DNA of 64,000 nt, from contig NZ_CP018222.1 of NCBI RefSeq assembly GCF_001890385.1, forward strand, positions 35,371 through 99,370. Reading direction: 5' to 3'. The stretch comes from Tardibacter chloracetimidivorans (GTDB lineage: Bacteria; Pseudomonadota; Alphaproteobacteria; Sphingomonadales; Sphingomonadaceae). How positions within the stretch are numbered: position 1 is the stretch's first letter; each line of letters starts with the position of its first letter. Shown here one piece after another: positions 41,923-51,625 of this stretch. The position numbers and the translations under genes are program-made. The notes beneath the pieces are model-generated. The model was not told where the DNA came from, searched no databases, and worked only from the letters and a program-made list of their open reading frames with translations.

Positions 41923-42599
41923 TTGTTTCGTTCGCCATGGCCCTCGATCTGGCGCGGCAATGCGCTCCGTCGGTGGCCCCAGCGACGATTCTCGCGATTG
42001 CTCATGCCGAAAGCGAACTCGATACGCTGGCGATCAACGTCAACGGCGGCCCCAAGCTGCGGCCTGCCACCAGCGCGGCCGACGCCGCGGCACTAGCCCA
42101 GCGCTATATCGCCGCAGGCTACAGCGTCGATCTGGGCCTTGGTCAGATCAACAGTAACAATCTCGGATGGCTCGGCCTGAGCGTCGAGGACACATTCGAT
42201 CCTTGCCGAAATCTTGCAGCAGCCGCGCGCGTTATCGGCCTAAATTACAGCACGGCCGCGCGCGGGGGCGCGAGCGGGCCAGAAGCAATGGGGATCGCGC
42301 TTTCGCTTTATAATACCGGGAAGCCGCGCCGGGGTTTTGCCAACGGCTATGTGGCGCGCGTTTACCGCTCGGCCGCGATCGTCAGGCGAGGACTTGGCGC
42401 AGCGGCCCCGGCTCCGCCTCAAGCGGTTGCAAGAGGGGAGGGGCGATCCACCCCCATCGCGCCAGCGCCGCCTCCGACGCCTTCCGAGGTCGCTCAAGCC
42501 GCACCCAAATGGGACGTGTTCGCGCGGCCCGCCGCGCCAGCGCTCATTTTCGGCCGCCTCAAGGAAGTCGAGGAGCTTCAAGGAGAAATGATGCAATGA
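41919..42599 (+). CDS. virB1: VirB1 lytic transglycosylase
   Basis: A 226-residue protein with a lysozyme-like transglycosylase domain (residues 5-150): VAPATILAIAHAESELDTLAI with the catalytic Glu in HAES, GLGQINSNNLGW, and ALSLYNTG. It opens the peptidoglycan for assembly of the type IV secretion channel. No typical signal peptide is visible; export may use an uncleaved N-terminal helix. The C-terminal 80 residues are proline-rich. ATGA overlaps on both sides. Confidence 0.88.
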   Translation: MIVSFAMALDLARQCAPSVAPATILAIAHAESELDTLAINVNGGPKLRPATSAADAAALAQRYIAAGYSVDLGLGQINSNNLGWLGLSVEDTFDPCRNLAAAARVIGLNYSTAARGGASGPEAMGIALSLYNTGKPRRGFANGYVARVYRSAAIVRRGLGAAAPAPPQAVARGEGRSTPIAPAPPPTPSEVAQAAPKWDVFARPAAPALIFGRLKEVEELQGEMMQ

Positions 42600-42928
42600 C
42601 CTTTCCGCGTGTCGTCCGTCCGCTGCCGGTCAATCTACCGGCGATCAAACGATGCTTCGGCCTGCTCGTGCTGGCCGCTGCGGTGAGCATGGTGATGACC
42701 GATCCGGCCTATGCGCAGGCGGCTGACGGCATCACGTCGATGGCGCAGAATATCCTTTCCTGGCTGACCGGCACGTTTGCCAAGACCATTTCGGTCATCG
42801 CGGTCGTGATCGTCGGTTTTATGTTCTTTACGGGCCGCGCCAGCCTGCCGCTCCTCGTTACCATCATTGTCGGCATATTCATCGTGTTCAGCGCGGAGTG
42901 GATAGTCGATACGATTACGGGAGGCTGA
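42596..42928 (+). CDS. virB2: VirB2 pilin
   Basis: A 110-residue pilin precursor: an N-terminal signal (CFGLLVLAAAVSMVM ... AYAQA), then two hydrophobic helices (TISVIAVVIVGFMFFTG and LPLLVTIIVGIFIVFSA). It polymerises into the conjugative pilus. The ATG at 42596 overlaps virB1's stop. Confidence 0.9.
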   Translation: MTFPRVVRPLPVNLPAIKRCFGLLVLAAAVSMVMTDPAYAQAADGITSMAQNILSWLTGTFAKTISVIAVVIVGFMFFTGRASLPLLVTIIVGIFIVFSAEWIVDTITGG

Positions 42929-42932
42929 TCCC

Positions 42933-43289
42933 ATGCGCGCGGCCAATCCGTCCAGCAATCAGGAGAAGCTGCGAGAGGAAATCCTATTCCTCGCCGTCAC
43001 GCGACCGACGATGTGGTTGGGCGTGCCGATCGAGGCATCGCTACCCATCGCGCTCGCCGCCTGTGTGACGCTCATCGTCACGGGCAATCCGCTCTATGCG
43101 CTTGCGTTCGGTGGTGCGGCCTTTGCGGTCGCGCGGCTCGTCGTGCGTCACGATGCCAATGCCTTCCGGCTGCTCATGCTGTGGACCCGCACCAAGGCAC
43201 GTTGCCGCAATCGGGTATGGTGGGGCGGAAGCTCCTATTCGCCGCTGCCCGTCGCGGGCCTCAAGCGCCGGGGATTTCATCATGGCTAG
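42933..43289 (+). CDS. virB3: VirB3 inner membrane protein
   Basis: A 118-residue protein with LFLAVTRPTMWLGVP, typical of VirB3, followed by two adjacent membrane spans (ASLPIALAACVTLIVTG, LYALAFGGAAFAVARL). It works with VirB4 in pilus assembly. Its 3' end overlaps virB4 by eight bases. Confidence 0.9.
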   Translation: MRAANPSSNQEKLREEILFLAVTRPTMWLGVPIEASLPIALAACVTLIVTGNPLYALAFGGAAFAVARLVVRHDANAFRLLMLWTRTKARCRNRVWWGGSSYSPLPVAGLKRRGFHHG

Positions 43290-45684
43290 GGGAGCGGCAG
43301 CGGAACGGACGCCGTGGCGCGTTCTGCGAAACGAAACGGAGCCGGGCCGCTATCTGCCCTATGTCCGGCATGTCGATCCATATGTCGTCGCACTCGAAAA
43401 TCGCGACCTGATGACCATGTTCCGGCTCGACGGCCTGTCGTTCGAGACGGCTGATCCCGCCGATCTCAATGACTGGCATGAAAAGCTGAACGGCGTGCTG
43501 CGCAACATCGCCGATGATCGTCTTGCGCTCTGGACGCATATCGTTCGCCATGATGTCGCCGATTATCCTGAAGGTCGCTTCCGGTCTGCCTTCGCCGCGG
43601 CGCTCGATGCCCGCTATCGCGAGCGGGTTACGGCGCGGCGGATGTTCGTCAATGAAATCTATCTGACCCTTGTGATGCGCCCTGCCGCTGGATCGGCGGA
43701 TCGAACGGCCGTGCTGCTTAAGCGCATATCGCAAGCCCGGCGCGAAGATGAGGAAATCGACGCGGACGAACTGCTCCGCTTCGAAGAGAAAGCCCGCGAT
43801 ACGGTAAAGCTGCTGGGGCGCTGTGCCCCTCGTCGCCTCGGGACCTATGAATATGGCGGCATCATGTTTTCAGAGCCGATGGAAGTTCTGGAAATGGTGA
43901 TGATGGGGGTGCACCGGCGAGTCCCTCTGGTGCGCGGTCATCTAGGCGGCGCGCTCTATGGCGAACGGCTGATCTTCGGTCGCGAGACAATCGAGGTCCG
44001 CGCCCATGATCGCAGCCGCTACATCGGCATGTTCGGCATTCGGGAATATCCGGCGGCAACCCGTCCGGGCCAGTTGAACGCGCTACTAAGTGCGGACTTC
44101 CCGCTCGTCGTGTCTCAATCCTTCGCGTTCATGGGTAAGGCACGAGCTGCTGAGCGGTTGCGGCGCCGGCAGAACCAGATGGCATCGACCGAAGATGCCG
44201 CGTCCAGCCAGGCCGAAGATCTGATCGCGGCCGCCGATGATCTGCAAAGCAATCGCTTCGTGCTGGGCGAGCATCATTTTTCGCTGGCAGTGTTCGGCGA
44301 CAGCATCCGACGGTTGAACGATAATCTTTCCGGCGCGCGCGCAGCGCTGGCCGATGCGGGCCTCGTCGCAGCCCGCGAGGGACCGGCGCTGGAAGCGGCC
44401 TTCTGGTCGCAGCTTCCCGGCAACTTCCCATGGCGCTCGCGGCCTGCTGCGATCACGTCGCGCAATTTCGCGGCACTTTCCCCGTTCCACACCTATCCGA
44501 GCGGCAAGGCCAGCGGCAACCATTGGGGGCAGGCGGTGGCACTGCTCAAGACGGCAGCTCAATCGCCCTATTATTTCAACTTCCACCACGCCGATATCGG
44601 CCACACGCTGATTATCGGTCCGACTGGCACCGGCAAGACCGTGGTGCAGAATTTCCTTATGGCGCAGCTCGAAAAGACAGGCGCACAGCAGATATTCATC
44701 GACAAGGATCGCGGCGCGGAAATCTATGTCCGCGCCAGCGGCGGCACCTATCTGACCCTGCGCAACGGTGAACCAACCGGCTTCGCGCCGCTCAAGGGCC
44801 TCGACAATAGCCCGCGCAATCTCGCGTTTCTGGAAAAGCTGATCCGCCAGCTCGTCACGCCGCGCAACGGCACGCTCAACGTGACCGAGGAACGCCAGAT
44901 CAGCGATGGCCTGGTGTCGCTCTCCCGCCTGCCTGCCGATCAGCGCTCGTTCGGTGCGCTGCGCCAGCTTCTCGGACAGCGCGACGCCGAAGGCATCGGC
45001 GCGCGCCTTGAAAAGTGGTGCCGGGGCGGCGCGCTGGGCTGGGTGTTCGACAATGAAAAGGACGCGCTCAGTCTCGATGCTCGCTTCATCGGCTTTGATA
45101 TGACGGATTTCCTCGAAAATCCAGAAATCCGTTCGCCGGTGATGCTCTACCTGTTCCACCGGATCGATGCGTTGCTGACTGGTCAGCCGCTCGTGCTTGA
45201 CATTGATGAGGTGTGGCGACCGCTGGAGGATGTGGGCTTTCAGGAGTTCGCGCAGGATGGCCTGAAAACCTACCGCAAGCTCAACGCCTTCTTCGTGTTC
45301 GGCACCCAGAGTCCGGCCGACACGCTCAAATCGCCGATCGCCCACAGCATCATCGAACAGATGGCGACGAAGATCATCCTGCCCAACCCGAACGGCAATC
45401 CCGACGACTATATCAAGGGCCTCGGCCTGACGGGGAAGGAATTCGACCTGATCCGCCACGAGCTGATCCCGGAACAACGGCGGTTCCTCGTCAAGCAGGG
45501 GCACGATTCCATCGTTGTCGAACTCGACCTTGGCGGGCTCGACAACGAACTGACCGTGCTCTCAGGCAGGGCAGATACGGTCGCGCTTCTCGATACCATC
45601 CGTGCCGAAGTCGGCGACGATCCAGCGATCTGGCTTCCGGTTTTCCACCAGCGGCGGCGCTCGCCCCAAGTCTCGAAAGGATGA
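43282..45684 (+). CDS. virB4: VirB4 ATPase
   Basis: An 800-residue ATPase. It has the CagE/TrbE/VirB N-terminal domain and a C-terminal RecA-like domain with Walker A GPTGTGKT near residue 445 and Walker B LVLDIDEVW near 636. It is the largest energy component of the secretion channel and drives pilus biogenesis. The ATG at 43282 lies within the end of virB3; earlier in-frame codons belong to a shadow frame. Confidence 0.95.
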   Translation: MARGAAAERTPWRVLRNETEPGRYLPYVRHVDPYVVALENRDLMTMFRLDGLSFETADPADLNDWHEKLNGVLRNIADDRLALWTHIVRHDVADYPEGRFRSAFAAALDARYRERVTARRMFVNEIYLTLVMRPAAGSADRTAVLLKRISQARREDEEIDADELLRFEEKARDTVKLLGRCAPRRLGTYEYGGIMFSEPMEVLEMVMMGVHRRVPLVRGHLGGALYGERLIFGRETIEVRAHDRSRYIGMFGIREYPAATRPGQLNALLSADFPLVVSQSFAFMGKARAAERLRRRQNQMASTEDAASSQAEDLIAAADDLQSNRFVLGEHHFSLAVFGDSIRRLNDNLSGARAALADAGLVAAREGPALEAAFWSQLPGNFPWRSRPAAITSRNFAALSPFHTYPSGKASGNHWGQAVALLKTAAQSPYYFNFHHADIGHTLIIGPTGTGKTVVQNFLMAQLEKTGAQQIFIDKDRGAEIYVRASGGTYLTLRNGEPTGFAPLKGLDNSPRNLAFLEKLIRQLVTPRNGTLNVTEERQISDGLVSLSRLPADQRSFGALRQLLGQRDAEGIGARLEKWCRGGALGWVFDNEKDALSLDARFIGFDMTDFLENPEIRSPVMLYLFHRIDALLTGQPLVLDIDEVWRPLEDVGFQEFAQDGLKTYRKLNAFFVFGTQSPADTLKSPIAHSIIEQMATKIILPNPNGNPDDYIKGLGLTGKEFDLIRHELIPEQRRFLVKQGHDSIVVELDLGGLDNELTVLSGRADTVALLDTIRAEVGDDPAIWLPVFHQRRRSPQVSKG

Positions 45685-46403
45685 CGATCATGCGCAAACC
45701 ATTGATGGCGACCGCCGTGCTGGCGACCATGGCGGCGACCCCCGCCGCCGCGCAGGGCATTCCAGTCTATGACCAAAGCGGCTTTGCTCAGGCGCTTGCC
45801 ACCGTGAAGAACACGCTCTCAATGATCGAACAGGGCAAGCAGCAAATCAGCGAGGCGCAGGCGCTGTTCGGAAGCCTCAACAAACTGACCGATGTGAACG
45901 GCATCGCGACATCGCTGAGCCAGGACGCCGTGCGCCGGTGGCTTCCTCCCGAAGCACGGGACATCGCCGTGCTGATGAACGAGGGGCCGGAGGGGTTGGG
46001 CGCCATCGGTAATCGAGCGACGACGATCCGCGATGTCGGACGCGTAAACCTGCCGACGCTCGCCGTTGGCGCACCGCAAGCATCCTTCGATGCGCGCGGT
46101 CGCCTCGATACCATGGGCAACGAGGCGGCAAGGGACGCCGCGCTCGCCGAAACAGCCTATGACGTGACACAAAAGCGCACGGATGGACTGGAGGAATTGC
46201 GGGGTGCGCTCGACGGCGCAACCGATGCCAAGGACGTGCTCGATATCCAGGCCCGGATCGGTGTGGAAACCGCGCATATCCAGAATGACGCTATGCAATT
46301 GCAGGCGGTGGCGATGCGCCAGGCGGCCGGCGAACGGCTTCGCGCTCAGCAGGAATCGGAACGCATTCTGTCGCAAGCCTATGAAAGCCTCGGCAAGCCG
46401 TGA
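45681..46403 (+). CDS. virB5: VirB5 minor pilin
   Basis: A 240-residue secreted protein: signal peptide (PLMATAVLATMAATPAAAQ), then the VirB5/TrbJ helical pattern (FAQALATVKNTLSMIEQGKQ) and long C-terminal helices (ALDGATDAKDVLDIQARIG). It sits at the pilus tip. The ATG at 45681 overlaps the virB4 stop; a second ATG three codons on is a possible start. Confidence 0.88.
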   Translation: MTIMRKPLMATAVLATMAATPAAAQGIPVYDQSGFAQALATVKNTLSMIEQGKQQISEAQALFGSLNKLTDVNGIATSLSQDAVRRWLPPEARDIAVLMNEGPEGLGAIGNRATTIRDVGRVNLPTLAVGAPQASFDARGRLDTMGNEAARDAALAETAYDVTQKRTDGLEELRGALDGATDAKDVLDIQARIGVETAHIQNDAMQLQAVAMRQAAGERLRAQQESERILSQAYESLGKP

Positions 46404-46621
46404 TGCGTGCCTGCTTGCCCCTCACCGCTGTCGCGCTCGCTCTGGCCACGGGCGCCTGCACGTCAGAGCCGCGCGGCAAGGATCATTTCGAGCGGCATCC
46501 GGACGAATTGGCGGCAGTGCTGAAGGCTTGCGCCGACGGCACTCATAACGTGCCCCAGGAGTGCGCGAATGCGGCCGATGTCGACATCTTGCGCAAGGCG
46601 CGTGGCTCACTGGGACAATAG
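46403..46621 (+). CDS. EexN/TrbK-like entry exclusion lipoprotein
   Basis: A 72-residue lipoprotein: signal and lipobox LATGAC, then HPDELAAVLKACADG and VPQECANA. The pattern (short lipoprotein with two cysteines spaced about 17 residues, ending in EC-NA) matches EexN-type exclusion proteins that block redundant transfer between donor cells. Its position between virB5 and virB6 is standard for this type. TGATG overlap with virB5. Confidence 0.75.
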   Translation: MRACLPLTAVALALATGACTSEPRGKDHFERHPDELAAVLKACADGTHNVPQECANAADVDILRKARGSLGQ

Positions 46622-46632
46622 AGGGCGCTGGG

Positions 46633-47586
46633 ATGGCGAGCCATCTGTTTGAAAGCATCTACGATAATATCGACGGGAAGCTCGACCTGTTCCTCAACGA
46701 ACGGCTGACCAATATGGTCGACGTCATCCGTGGGCCGTTGGCGGTCGGCCTGACCATCTACATCGTTCTTTATGGTTATGCCGTGATGCGCGGCGTCATT
46801 TCGGAGCCGTGGAGCGAATTGTTCTATCGGATGGTGAAGCTCTGTATTCTCTATCTGGCCGCAACGACCGTGGCCTATTCCGAATGGATTACCCAACCCC
46901 TTTTCCATTCGATGCCCGACGCCATCGCCCAAGCGCTCGCGGGCAAGACGATCGACAGCGTGGGCGGCGCATTCGATAACTATTACGCGCAGGCCGACGC
47001 GCTGATCCTACGGATCAGGGAGGAAGCGGCGACCTATTATGACGTCAACCCTTGGAAGCTCGTCCTCTATCTGGTCGCGCTGGCCCTGAACGTGCTCGCG
47101 GGTCTGTCCGCTGCGATCGGCTTCGCCGTCACCGTCTTTGCCAAGGTGGCGCTGGCGATCATCATCGCTTTGGGACCGCTGTTCATCGCGCTCGCGTTGT
47201 TCGAGGCCACTCGCCGGATGTTCTATGGCTGGCTCAGCCAGGCGTTCAACTATCTGGTCCTGATGGGCGTCATCATCGCGATCACTTCGCTCATCACGGA
47301 TCTCGGCGAAACCGCGCTCTCGCAGTCGCAGGGGATCGTCGATGTGACGGTCGGGGCGGCCCTGTTCGCGGCCTATCTCATTCTCGGAACCGTCTTCTTC
47401 CTGCTGGCGCCCACGATCGCGTCGGGGATCGCCATGGGGGCCGCGCTCGGTGTCGGGGACTTCGCGGGCAATACGGCCGCAGGAATCGGGCAGGCCGCGC
47501 GCGCGGGCCGCGCCGTGGGCGGCGGCGCAAGTCGCATGTTGGGCCGGGGCAGAACTGCAAGCGGCGGATCACTGCGCGCCAGATGA
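46633..47586 (+). CDS. virB6: VirB6 polytopic membrane protein
   Basis: A 317-residue protein with five to six membrane spans, including IRGPLAVGLTIYIVLYGYAV, LVLYLVALALNVLAGL, VALAIIIALGPLFIALALF and DVTVGAALFAAYLILGT, followed by a Gly/Arg-rich cytoplasmic tail. It forms the inner membrane part of the DNA channel. The ATG at 46633 follows GGGCGCTGGG. Confidence 0.9.
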   Translation: MASHLFESIYDNIDGKLDLFLNERLTNMVDVIRGPLAVGLTIYIVLYGYAVMRGVISEPWSELFYRMVKLCILYLAATTVAYSEWITQPLFHSMPDAIAQALAGKTIDSVGGAFDNYYAQADALILRIREEAATYYDVNPWKLVLYLVALALNVLAGLSAAIGFAVTVFAKVALAIIIALGPLFIALALFEATRRMFYGWLSQAFNYLVLMGVIIAITSLITDLGETALSQSQGIVDVTVGAALFAAYLILGTVFFLLAPTIASGIAMGAALGVGDFAGNTAAGIGQAARAGRAVGGGASRMLGRGRTASGGSLRAR

Positions 47587-47600
47587 AGGGAGAGAGCGGG

Positions 47601-47882
47601 ATGGATCGGTTCGGGAGAGGAGCGTTGGGCGTCGTGCCCGCGATCGCGCTGCTGGGGGCAGCCGGATGCGCATCGACCAACCCGCCGAAGCTCGCAACCT
47701 GCGATGGGAAGCACCTGCGGGACGTCAACATATATGGGACCGTGCTTCCGGGCGGAGAGCAGCCAGGCTCGCCCGCCGCCGCCGATGAAGCACCGCCCCC
47801 GCCGCCCGCAACCGGCGCGTGGCGTGATACCGAAGAAAAGGCGCGTCTCGCCTCGCTGCGCCCCTGCGGAGGACAGGGATAA
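47601..47882 (+). CDS. virB7: VirB7-like lipoprotein
   Basis: A 93-residue lipoprotein with lipobox LLGAAGC, then a second conserved Cys (LATCDGKHLRDVNIYG) and a proline-rich middle. It should stabilise VirB9 in the outer membrane core. The ATG at 47601 follows GGGAGAGAGCGGG; an ATG at 47583 overlapping the virB6 stop is possible. Confidence 0.75.
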   Translation: MDRFGRGALGVVPAIALLGAAGCASTNPPKLATCDGKHLRDVNIYGTVLPGGEQPGSPAAADEAPPPPPATGAWRDTEEKARLASLRPCGGQG

Positions 47883-48565
47883 TGGCCGAAGGCGTCGAGG
47901 CTGAAGGGCTGCGGGCCTATTTTCAGGAAGCCCGGAGCTGGGACCAGGATCGCGTGCGCGACGCCATTCGATCGCGACGTCTCGCATGGATTATCGCCGG
48001 AATCGCGGGCATCGTCGCCTGTGCGGCTGTGCTTGCGGTCGCAGCGCTCTCCCCGCTTAAGACGGTGGAGCCGTTCGTCATCCGCGTTAATCAGACCACC
48101 GGCGCGGTGGATGTCCAGACCGCCATCACCGGCGCAAAGCCGATCGGCTATGATGAAGCCGTCACGAAATATTTCCTCGCGTTGTATGTTCGGACGCGCG
48201 AAAGCTGGCTTGCCTCGGCGGCAGAAGAGAATTTTCGACAGGTCGCCATTTTGTCGACTCCTTCGGAACAGAAGCGTTGGCAGGCCGCCGCCAGCCCTTC
48301 CAATCCGCAAAGTCCGCGCAATCAGTGGGGCACGAACACGGTGGTGGACGCGCGCGTGCGCAACATCGCCTTCATCAACTCCAAAGTCGCCAATGTTCGT
48401 TTCACGCGCATTGTTCGGGTCGATGCCGAAGAGACGTCGAGCGACTGGATCGCGACAGTCAGCTTTGCCTATACCAACGCCCCGATGGAAGAGGGAGACC
48501 GCTATCGCAATCCCCTCGGCTTCCAGGTGCTCACCTACAGAGCTGATCCGGAGGTGGCACAATGA
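47882..48565 (+). CDS. virB8: VirB8
   Basis: A 227-residue bitopic protein: a short cytoplasmic segment (LRAYFQEARSWDQDRV), one membrane span (IIAGIAGIVACAAVLAVAAL) and a periplasmic NTF2-like domain (VEPFVIRVNQTTGAVDV, AVTKYFLALYVRTRESW, NPLGFQVLTYRAD). It nucleates assembly of the channel. Confidence 0.93.
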   Translation: MAEGVEAEGLRAYFQEARSWDQDRVRDAIRSRRLAWIIAGIAGIVACAAVLAVAALSPLKTVEPFVIRVNQTTGAVDVQTAITGAKPIGYDEAVTKYFLALYVRTRESWLASAAEENFRQVAILSTPSEQKRWQAAASPSNPQSPRNQWGTNTVVDARVRNIAFINSKVANVRFTRIVRVDAEETSSDWIATVSFAYTNAPMEEGDRYRNPLGFQVLTYRADPEVAQ

Positions 48566-49419
48566 TCGGCCGGACGACAGTCTTCATTCTGGCACTTTTG
48601 GCGAGCGGGACGGCGATGGCCGCCGAAACGCCCCGTCCTGATCCGGCTGATCCGCGCATGCGCTGGGTCGATTACAATGAGCGGGAAGTCTATAGGATTG
48701 TCGGCACGTTCCGGACGGCCACGCAAATCCTGCTGGGGTCGGATGAGACGATCGAGCATGTGGCGCTCGGCGACACCGTATCTTGGGAAGTCGCCGTGGC
48801 GGGGCACATATTATTTCTCAAGCCCCGCGAACGTGCCGGCGCCACCAATCTGATCGTCACCACGTCGCGCGGGGGAACGCTGCGCAACTATACATTCGAG
48901 CTGAGCGCGAGAAGCGGCCCGATCACGGCCGGATCGCCGAACACCTTCTTTCAGGTCCGGTTCCGCTATCCTGAAGATGAGCGGGAGCGCGCCGCCCGCC
49001 TCGCGGCGACACAGGATGCCGTGCGTCTCGCGGCCGTCGAAGCCGCTGCGATCAAAGGCGCGCTCGATCGCGGTGTGATCGAGGGGCCGCGCAATCTGGC
49101 CTACAAGGTCCAGGGATCGGCCGCGCTCCAACCTTCCGAAGTATCGGACAATGGGCAGTTCACAGTGCTTCGCTTCCCGGCGACCCGGGAGATTCCCGCG
49201 ATCTACCTCGTCAGGCCGGACGGCAGCGAAACGCTCGTCCCGTTCGATGTGCGCGATGAGTTCGTGGTGGTCCACGCCGTCGCCGAACAGTTCCGGTTAC
49301 GCCGCGGCCGCGAGGTGCTGTGCATCTACAATCAATCGCCGCCGCAATGGGGCGTCGATTACGGGACCAATACCGGCTCGCCGCATGTCGACCGGACCAT
49401 GCAGCGGAGGAACGACTGA
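48562..49419 (+). CDS. virB9: VirB9
   Basis: A 285-residue periplasmic/outer membrane core protein: signal peptide (FILALLASGTAMA), then DPRMRWVDYNEREVYRI and an N-terminal CagX-like domain (HILFLKPRERAGATNLIV), and the C-terminal domain (NLAYKVQGSAAL, IPAIYLVRPDGSETLVPF). It partners VirB7 and VirB10. ATGA overlap with virB8. Confidence 0.93.
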   Translation: MIGRTTVFILALLASGTAMAAETPRPDPADPRMRWVDYNEREVYRIVGTFRTATQILLGSDETIEHVALGDTVSWEVAVAGHILFLKPRERAGATNLIVTTSRGGTLRNYTFELSARSGPITAGSPNTFFQVRFRYPEDERERAARLAATQDAVRLAAVEAAAIKGALDRGVIEGPRNLAYKVQGSAALQPSEVSDNGQFTVLRFPATREIPAIYLVRPDGSETLVPFDVRDEFVVVHAVAEQFRLRRGREVLCIYNQSPPQWGVDYGTNTGSPHVDRTMQRRND

Positions 49420-50618
49420 TGGCCTCGCAGTCCCCGGGAACACCCCCAAGCGGCCGCATTCTCGATCCCACGCCCGAAGCGGCCGATATCGATCGTGGCA
49501 TTACGCCCGTAACCGCCATATCGCCGGCGAAGCGCACCGGCGCCCTTGTGCTCGCGGGTGTGGCGATGGTCATCGGCATCATCTGGGTCAATTCAGGCAC
49601 AAGCAGGAACAATGGCGAAAGCGCGCTGATGACGCGCAATGCCAATGCCGATCGACCCGATAGTAAGGCCCGGCAGGTCGTGGCCTACGAGCCGCCGCGA
49701 GTAACGGGAACCGGCATACAGCCGCCCCCGCAACTGGTGCCACCCCCAGAAGGCCAGGCCGTTCCGGCGATTGACCCCTCGGCGCCACCGCAGGGCGCGG
49801 CCGGGGAAGGGCGGCGCGATCCTGCCGCGACCCTTGCCGACAATGCCCGACGCTCGACGCTGGTGGCCTATGGCGGCAGGCAATGGGCGACGCCCGCGGC
49901 CGGAGAGACAGCGGGTGCCCCGACTGCGATGCCAGCGAGCATAGGCGGGAGCAACAGCACTGACGGGGAGGGGCAGGCGCCCAATGCCCTCGATCTCCTC
50001 CGCCAGTCGTCGGCAATCGGAGAAGCGCGCGCTTCGATGCTTCCGAACCGAAATTTTCTTATCACCGCCGGGACGCTTATCCCCTGCATTCTCGAAACCG
50101 CGATGAACTCGGCCCAGCCGGGCTATGTCTCGTGCATCATTCCGCGCGATGTGTTCTCGGAAAATGGTCGCGTCGTCCTTATGGAAAAGGGCACCAAGAT
50201 CCTCGGCGAATATCGCGGCGGGCTTCAACAGGGCCAGAACAGGCTTTTCGTGCTGTGGACCCGCGCCGTCACGCCGCAAGGTGTTCGCATCGATCTGGCC
50301 TCGCCCGGAGCGGACGCGCTTGGCCGCGCCGGATTGGCCGGGGCGGTCGATACCTTCTTCTGGGCGCGCTTCGGCGGCGCATTGCTCATGTCGCTGGTCG
50401 ATGATGCCGCCTATATTGCCGGGCAGAGAATCGCCGGTGCCGATCAAGCCGATAATACCGTGCGCGTCCCTTCGGATGCCGCTGGCATCGCGCTTCAGCA
50501 CAATATGCAGATCAGGCCCGTCTTGAAAAAGAACCAGGGCGAGGAAGTGGCGATCTTCGTCGCGAAGGATTTCAACTTCGCTGATGTCTATGGCCTTCAG
50601 CTTCGGCGGTCCCCATGA
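49419..50618 (+). CDS. virB10: VirB10
   Basis: A 399-residue protein spanning both membranes: cytoplasmic N-terminus, membrane span (ALVLAGVAMVIGIIWV), a long Pro-rich periplasmic segment (GIQPPPQLVPPPEGQAVP), and a C-terminal beta-barrel domain (ILETAMNSAQPGYVSCII, KGTKILGEYRGGLQQGQ, GRAGLAGAVDTFFWARFG). It transmits energy to the outer membrane pore. TGATG overlap with virB9. Confidence 0.93.
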   Translation: MASQSPGTPPSGRILDPTPEAADIDRGITPVTAISPAKRTGALVLAGVAMVIGIIWVNSGTSRNNGESALMTRNANADRPDSKARQVVAYEPPRVTGTGIQPPPQLVPPPEGQAVPAIDPSAPPQGAAGEGRRDPAATLADNARRSTLVAYGGRQWATPAAGETAGAPTAMPASIGGSNSTDGEGQAPNALDLLRQSSAIGEARASMLPNRNFLITAGTLIPCILETAMNSAQPGYVSCIIPRDVFSENGRVVLMEKGTKILGEYRGGLQQGQNRLFVLWTRAVTPQGVRIDLASPGADALGRAGLAGAVDTFFWARFGGALLMSLVDDAAYIAGQRIAGADQADNTVRVPSDAAGIALQHNMQIRPVLKKNQGEEVAIFVAKDFNFADVYGLQLRRSP

Positions 50619-51625
50619 CAGCCGATATTTCGGTCTTGCGGCACTATCTGGAGCCGATCGCGCCACTGCTCGCGCCGGCCGATGTGACGGAGCTGGTCAT
50701 CAACCGTCCCGGCGAGGTCGGTATCGAGGACCGGCAGGGCTGGCGCTGGCTTGATGTCCCTGCGCTGACGCCGGCGTGGCTCACGACCCTTGCGACCGCC
50801 GCCGCCGCCCATACACGTCAGGACATCTTGCCGGCCTCGCCGATCTGCTCGACCGTCCTGCCAGGTGGCGAGCGCTGCCAGATTGTCATTCCACCCGTAG
50901 CGCCAGCCGATACGCCTTCCTTCACGATCCGCAAGCCATCGCAGGTCACGCTTGGCATTGACGATCTGGCCGATGGCGGGTTGTTTTCCCTGACCCGCGT
51001 TGGCGGCAAGGGCATATCGGAGGCGGACCATCGGTTGCTGGCGCTGCGCGATGCCGGTGATTGGCCAGCCTTTTTCCGCCTCGCGGTCCAGTCGCGCAAG
51101 AATATCCTCGTGAGCGGGGCGACCGGCTCCGGCAAGACGACCTTTGCCAAGGCGCTGGTCCAACTCATTCCCGATGGCGAGCGCTTGGTTACGATCGAGG
51201 ACGCGCGCGAGCTGGTCGTTCCGCATCGCAATACTGTCCACCTCGTCTATGCCAACGACGGGCAAGGTCTCGCCAAGGTCGGCCCGAAGCAGCTTTTGGA
51301 AAGCGCCCTGCGGATGCGGCCCGATCGCGTGCTCCTTCAGGAGCTGCGCGACGGCACCGCGTTCTTCTATTTGCGGAACGTCAATTCCGGGCATCCCGGC
51401 TCGATCACGACCGTCCATGCCGGGTCGGCCGCCGGCGCGATTGAACAGCTCACCTTGCTCGTCAAGGAATCGGAAGGCGGCCGCGATCTTGCGCGCGATG
51501 ATATTCGCGGGCTGCTCCGAATGCTGGTCGACGTCATTGTCCAAACCCGGAAGGATGCGGGTCGGTTTGGCGTCGAGGAAGTTCACTTCGCGCCGCAGGG
51601 AGACGGGATAGATGCCCACGCGTAG
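50615..51625 (+). CDS. virB11: VirB11 ATPase
   Basis: A 336-residue hexameric traffic ATPase. N-terminal domain (DVTELVINRPGEVGIED), Walker A GATGSGKTT near residue 168, Asp box (LVTIEDARELVVP), and Walker B / His box (LLQELRDGTAFFYL, SGHPGSITTVHAGS). It switches the machine between pilus assembly and DNA transport. The 3' end overlaps virD4 by 14 bases. Confidence 0.95.
   Translation: MTADISVLRHYLEPIAPLLAPADVTELVINRPGEVGIEDRQGWRWLDVPALTPAWLTTLATAAAAHTRQDILPASPICSTVLPGGERCQIVIPPVAPADTPSFTIRKPSQVTLGIDDLADGGLFSLTRVGGKGISEADHRLLALRDAGDWPAFFRLAVQSRKNILVSGATGSGKTTFAKALVQLIPDGERLVTIEDARELVVPHRNTVHLVYANDGQGLAKVGPKQLLESALRMRPDRVLLQELRDGTAFFYLRNVNSGHPGSITTVHAGSAAGAIEQLTLLVKESEGGRDLARDDIRGLLRMLVDVIVQTRKDAGRFGVEEVHFAPQGDGIDAHA

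Noticed and set aside
44086..45504. A 472-codon minus-strand frame inside virB4
   Set aside because: virB4 has Walker motifs and operon context; the antisense frame has no start signal.
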